Origin: Bugula neritina | Lineage: Eukaryota; Bryozoa; Gymnolaemata; Cheilostomatida; Bugulidae | NCBI GenBank assembly: GCA_964035545.1 | Contig: OZ037769.1 | Span: 4,463,929-4,527,928 of the forward strand | Direction: 5' to 3' | DNA length: 64,000 nucleotides | In this document: piece by piece, positions 60,287-64,000 of the stretch | How the letters are laid out: the number at the start of each line of letters is the position of its first letter | How positions within the stretch are numbered: position 1 is the stretch's first letter | The notes under the pieces: generated by a model | What the model was told of the DNA's origin: nothing | The model's input: only the letters and a program-made list of their open reading frames with translations | Database searches by the model: none | Position numbers and translations under genes: made by a program

Positions 60287-60298
60287 CTCCTCCCTCAC
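60287..60298 (-). promoter_or_regulatory. Polypurine tract
   Basis: On the element strand GTGAGGGAGGAG precedes the LTR start immediately, the site where plus-strand DNA synthesis is primed in LTR elements. Confidence 0.7.
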
Positions 60299-60315
60299 AA
60301 ATTTAGACTTAAGAG

Positions 60316-63300
60316 TTATGGCTTGTACCAATCTGGCTGTCTGCGCTCTCTGGTTGGATAGCGCCTCTCATGAGGATGGACAATATTATTATCAGCTTGG
60401 GGTGTGTTGGGTACCACTGATTTGTTCATATTTGTAGATGGCAGGCGAATTTGAAGCTGATTAGCATGCCTCTTCCAGTTGCCACTGTCTGTTTGTACTA
60501 TGTAGATAGCATTTCCTTGTTTTGATATAATAGTTCCTGGGATCCACTTTGGACCAGTACTGTAGTTACGAGCGTACACTAGTGAGTCAATAGTGAACTA
60601 TGTTGTCTGTGGCTTGTCATGTTTAGGGTATTTGTGATTAGTAGGTTGGAGAAGGGATAGTAAGCCCCTGGGCTGGTGGCCATGCAGGACTTCTGCAGGT
60701 GTTTTCCATTCCAAAGCAGGATGTGGAATGGTTCTGTATGATGCTAATGTAAGTCTGATACTCTCGTCTAGAGATGCTCCTCCCTCACAATTCTTGTCCA
60801 CAGAGCTTTTAAAAGTTCTGACAAATCGTTCAGCTTCACCATTTGAAGGTGGGTGGTATGGAGGTGACAAGACATGGTTGATGTGGAAACTGTTGCAGAA
60901 ATTAGTAAATTCCTGGCTGGAAAACTGTGGGCCATTATCTGTAACTATAGTAGCAGGTACACCTTCTATAGCAAAGATATCCTTTAATACTTGTAATGTT
61001 TGGCGAGAAGTTGTCTGCCCTATTTCCATGCGTCCAATATATGGAAATTTTGAACAAGCATCAATGCAGATAAGCCACATTTTTCCTCTGAAAGGTCCAG
61101 CAAAATCTAGATGTATGCGTTCCCATGGCTTGTCTGTCTTGGGCCAGCTTTGAAACTTCTGGTCTGGAGCAGCTGCTGACTCCTGGCATACTTCGCAAGA
61201 TTTTATGGCTAGCTCAATATCCGTGTTGATGGTGCTCCACCACACATAGCGGCGAGCTAGTTGCTTTACCTTGACTACACCCCAGTGTGAAGAATGAAGT
61301 GTGTCTAGTATTCTGCATTGAAGTGAACGAGGTATAACTACACGACTTGTTTGTTCGCGTATCAACAACAATACACCTTGTTCAAGTTGCAGGGAGTCAC
61401 GGTGAATCCAGAAAGTGCCCAGTTCTTTGTCATCTGGTTTTGTGACTGGCCAACCTTGCTGAATCCATGTTATGACACGTTGAAGGTGTTGATCTTTGAC
61501 AGTTTCCTGTCTGACCTCATTGTATCCAGCAACAGGTGATGTAAATATTTGCTCTTGTATTGCATGGGATATCTCCTTGTTGTCCTGCTGCTCGATCCGG
61601 TCAAAATTGTTATCAGGACCAAATGGTAACCTCGAAAGACAATCAGCATTCCCATGTTGGGAGGTCTTTCTGTACCTGATAGTAAACTGGAAACCCATCA
61701 GAGTGAGAGCCCAGCGTTGTAAACGCTGCGCTGTTAAAGTCGGAATATTTTTGCCTGGTGCAAAAATAGTAGTGAGAGGCTCATGGTCTGTGACTAGCGT
61801 AAAATGTCGACCATATAGGAATTGTCTGAACTTGGTCACACCATATATAATAGAGAGAGCTTCACGTTCAATCTGAGAGTAGTTCTTTTGAGTGTCAGTC
61901 AATGTTTTTGAAGCGTAAGCCACTGGAACTTCTCCCTGATCAGTATCCTGCGAGAGGACAACTCCTAATCCATAGGATGACGCATCGGCTGCAAGAATTA
62001 GGGGTTTTGTCTCATCATAGTGTGTCAGGCTAGTAGCATTGATAATGCTATTCTTCAGCTGGGTAAAGGCTTATTCACATTCATTTGACCATGTGAATGT
62101 GGTATCATTCTTGAGGAGCTTGTACAGTGGAGCTGCTTTATCCGCAAGATTAGAGATGAAGCGCCCATAGTAGTTAACCTTTCCTAGAAATGCTTGCAGT
62201 TGGTGCAAGTCCTGTGGTCGAGGTAATTGAGAGAGAGCTGCCATGGAAGCAGCTGTTGGTCGTTTGCCATCCTTGTCGATGGTGTGACCCAGATACTCAA
62301 CAGAGTGCTTGAAGAATTCACACTTGTCTAATCGTATTCGAAAACCATGCTCTTGAAGTGTTGAAAGCAGGTTTGTCAGATTAGTCCAGTGTTCTTCCTC
62401 CGTTTTACCAGTAATGATTAAATCATCAAGGTATGCAGCAACTCCTGGTAATTTTTGAGTCAAGGTATCCATACACCGTTGAAACTGAGCTGGACCAGGG
62501 GCAATTCCAAAACACATTCTATTATATTGATATAATCCGAATGGAGTGTTTATCACACACAGCTGTTTGGCATCATCTTCTAGCTCAAGTTGTAGGTAAG
62601 CATCAGCCAAGTCAAGTTTGGTGAAAAATTTACCTCCTCTAAGCCTGTTCATTAAATCATCCAGTTTTGGTAGTGGATGCTGATCTATGGAGATGCACTG
62701 ATTGAGTCGCTTGAAATCTCCACAGATGCGAACTTTGCCAGACGGTTTGGTAACCACTACTATAGGAGCGGCCCAGTTACTGAAGTTAATACGTTGTATG
62801 ACCCCTTCAGCTTCAAGCCTGTTTAATTCAGCCCTAGTGGCCTCATGTTGAGAATAGGGGATTTCTCTAGGTTTAGAAAAACAAGGTTTCTGTTCTGATT
62901 TGAGGTAAATTGGTACTTTGAATGTTTTACAATGTCCTATTCCAGGTTTGAAAACATCGGGATATTTTGTTGTGAGAACTTTGACCTTGGTATCAACATT
63001 GTGTACTGCGTTAGTAACCTCGGTGTCACTGTCTACAGCAGATAGACCCTGTTGTGATAGTCCAAAACTGTCACTCCAGTCTACACCTAGTAAGTTGACA
63101 CCTTCATCTGAGTCTACTACTAATAATCGAAGATTGTTTTTTGTAGTCTGACCAATGGTTACTGTTACATAGCATTCACCACGTACCTGCATAGCGGTAT
63201 TTCCATATGAATGAAGGGTCGTGGCTGTCTGTTGATATGGTGGAGAGCCTAGGGCTTTGTAGCCTTTGTTTCCTACCATAGAACAAGTAGCGCCTGTGTC

Positions 63301-64000
63301 CCACTGAAATTGTGTTTGTTTGTTGTTCACAGTAGTGTTAATCCATATTTGTTTCCCCTTGCGTTCATATATATTGTAAACACTACTTGAAGATTCTTCT
63401 ACGAAGTGAGAGTTGTTCCCACTTGATTTTGATGAAGTTTTGCAGACGCTAGAAATATGTCCTGTTTTGTTGCACAGCTTACATTGTTTGTTACCGTGAG
63501 GACATTGTTTACGATCGTGGCTAATGTAGCATTGTAGACACGATTTCAACTTGGAAGGCTGTGTTGGCATAGCAGTCTGGTTTTCAGACTTGTGAAATTG
63601 TGGTCTCTTGCCCTGACTACCTTTGTTTTGACGTTTGTATGTTGAGGACATTTGATTTGTGGTAACAGGTGTAGAGGTCTCACCCTTCAAAACTTTATCA
63701 GTTTCTGCTGTTTGAATGTATGTAGCTGCCTTCTTTAACACATTTTCCAGTGTAGGATCTGGATCCAATAAGCATTGTCTACGTACATCAGCATGTGGAG
63801 TTTCTTTAATAATTATGTCACGGATTTGATCATCAACATAACTTTTACCACAGTCTTCCTTTTTACAGGTAAAATTGCAGTTACGAGCTAAACCCCGTAA
63901 ATCAGCTGCCCAATCTGAGTATGACTGGTTAGGTTTCATTTTACAGTTATAAAACTGATATCTAGCTGCTTGCACATGTTTTGTTTCAATAAAATGTGTG
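60316..64000 (-). pseudogene. gag-pol polyprotein of Ty3-type element, two stop codons
   Basis: A single reading frame enters from the window edge and runs to a terminal stop at 60316-60318. In order: gag-like segment; Cys/His knuckles around 63440-63545; aspartic protease with DTGA near 63290-63301; reverse transcriptase with the YLDD catalytic motif near 62419-62434 and LDLADAYLQL; RNase H; integrase with an HHCC zinc-binding part and a DDE core (DFAGPF, VTDNGPQF, SNGEAERF); and a C-terminal integrase segment. The frame is broken by a TAA at 62071-62073 (start of RNase H) and a TAG at 60598-60600 (integrase C-terminus). No frameshift was seen. Confidence 0.9.

Larger units (their letters stand above)
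60000..64000 (-). mobile_element. Ty3-type LTR retrotransposon (incomplete at window edge)
   Basis: Contains a 3' LTR (60000-60286), a polypurine tract and a gag-pol region in which Cys-rich knuckles, protease, reverse transcriptase, RNase H and integrase appear in the Ty3 order. It is oriented antisense to CCDC93 and lies within its intron after exon 59714-59819. The 5' LTR and gag start are beyond 64000. Two nonsense codons in the pol frame indicate an inactive or dying copy, yet the rest of the frame is open, so insertion is fairly recent. Confidence 0.92.

Noticed and set aside
60598-62073. Reading the element's two open frames as separate genes
   Set aside because: They are parts of one frame interrupted by single nonsense codons; domain order continues across the breaks.

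Overview
This is an AT-rich, intron-rich animal nuclear DNA window. Short exons with GT-AG introns, orthologues of EOGT, CCDC93 and DNAJB6, a very large multi-C-type-lectin receptor, tRNA-derived SINEs, several MITEs and a Ty3-type retrotransposon all point to an invertebrate metazoan. A marine lophotrochozoan such as a mollusc, brachiopod or annelid is my guess, but the sequence does not settle the phylum. I built the gene models by hand from reading frame, splice-site phase and family similarity; none is supported by transcripts here.

Layout, left to right. (1) 1-937, minus: the 5' end of a secreted or membrane CUB-domain protein, running off the left edge. (2) 938-7698: no gene recognised; AT-rich low-complexity DNA, a tRNA-like SINE piece and a hAT-like MITE. 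(3) 7699-14551, plus: a six-exon DNAJB6-like co-chaperone gene; intron 4 carries an array of about 32 copies of a 25-bp repeat. (4) 15471-45428, minus, tail-to-tail with DNAJB6: one giant receptor gene. I resolve 56 coding exons, of which 55 are used in any one transcript. They encode a signal peptide, 16 C-type lectin-like domains (CTLDs), a Thr/Pro-rich stalk, one transmembrane helix and a very short tail. Every exon phase matches and the total is 7,596 nt (2,531 residues). (5) 46567-54999, minus: EOGT, 16 coding exons, 522 residues, with a KDEL-like C-terminus. (6) 56392 onward, plus and head-to-head with EOGT: the first seven exons of CCDC93 (251 residues). (7) 60000-64000, minus: a Ty3-type LTR retrotransposon with two nonsense codons, apparently inserted in the seventh intron of CCDC93.

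The most interesting signals lie in the lectin gene. CTLD9 has two tandem homologous exons of exactly 101 nt, with the same phases, separated by only 44 bp. This is the expected arrangement for mutually exclusive splicing of a ligand-binding loop. A fragment of one of the pair, with its neighbouring SINE, has been copied 7 kb away into another intron of the gene. Several introns also carry tandem arrays whose repeat unit contains, or directly abuts, the gene's own splice sites (40-bp donor array, 45-bp acceptor array, 23-bp acceptor-like array, CA-repeat intron, 21-bp array beside a weak donor). Only CTLDs 8, 13 and 16 keep the EPN plus WND sugar-binding motifs, so most of the ectodomain is probably not a classical mannose binder.
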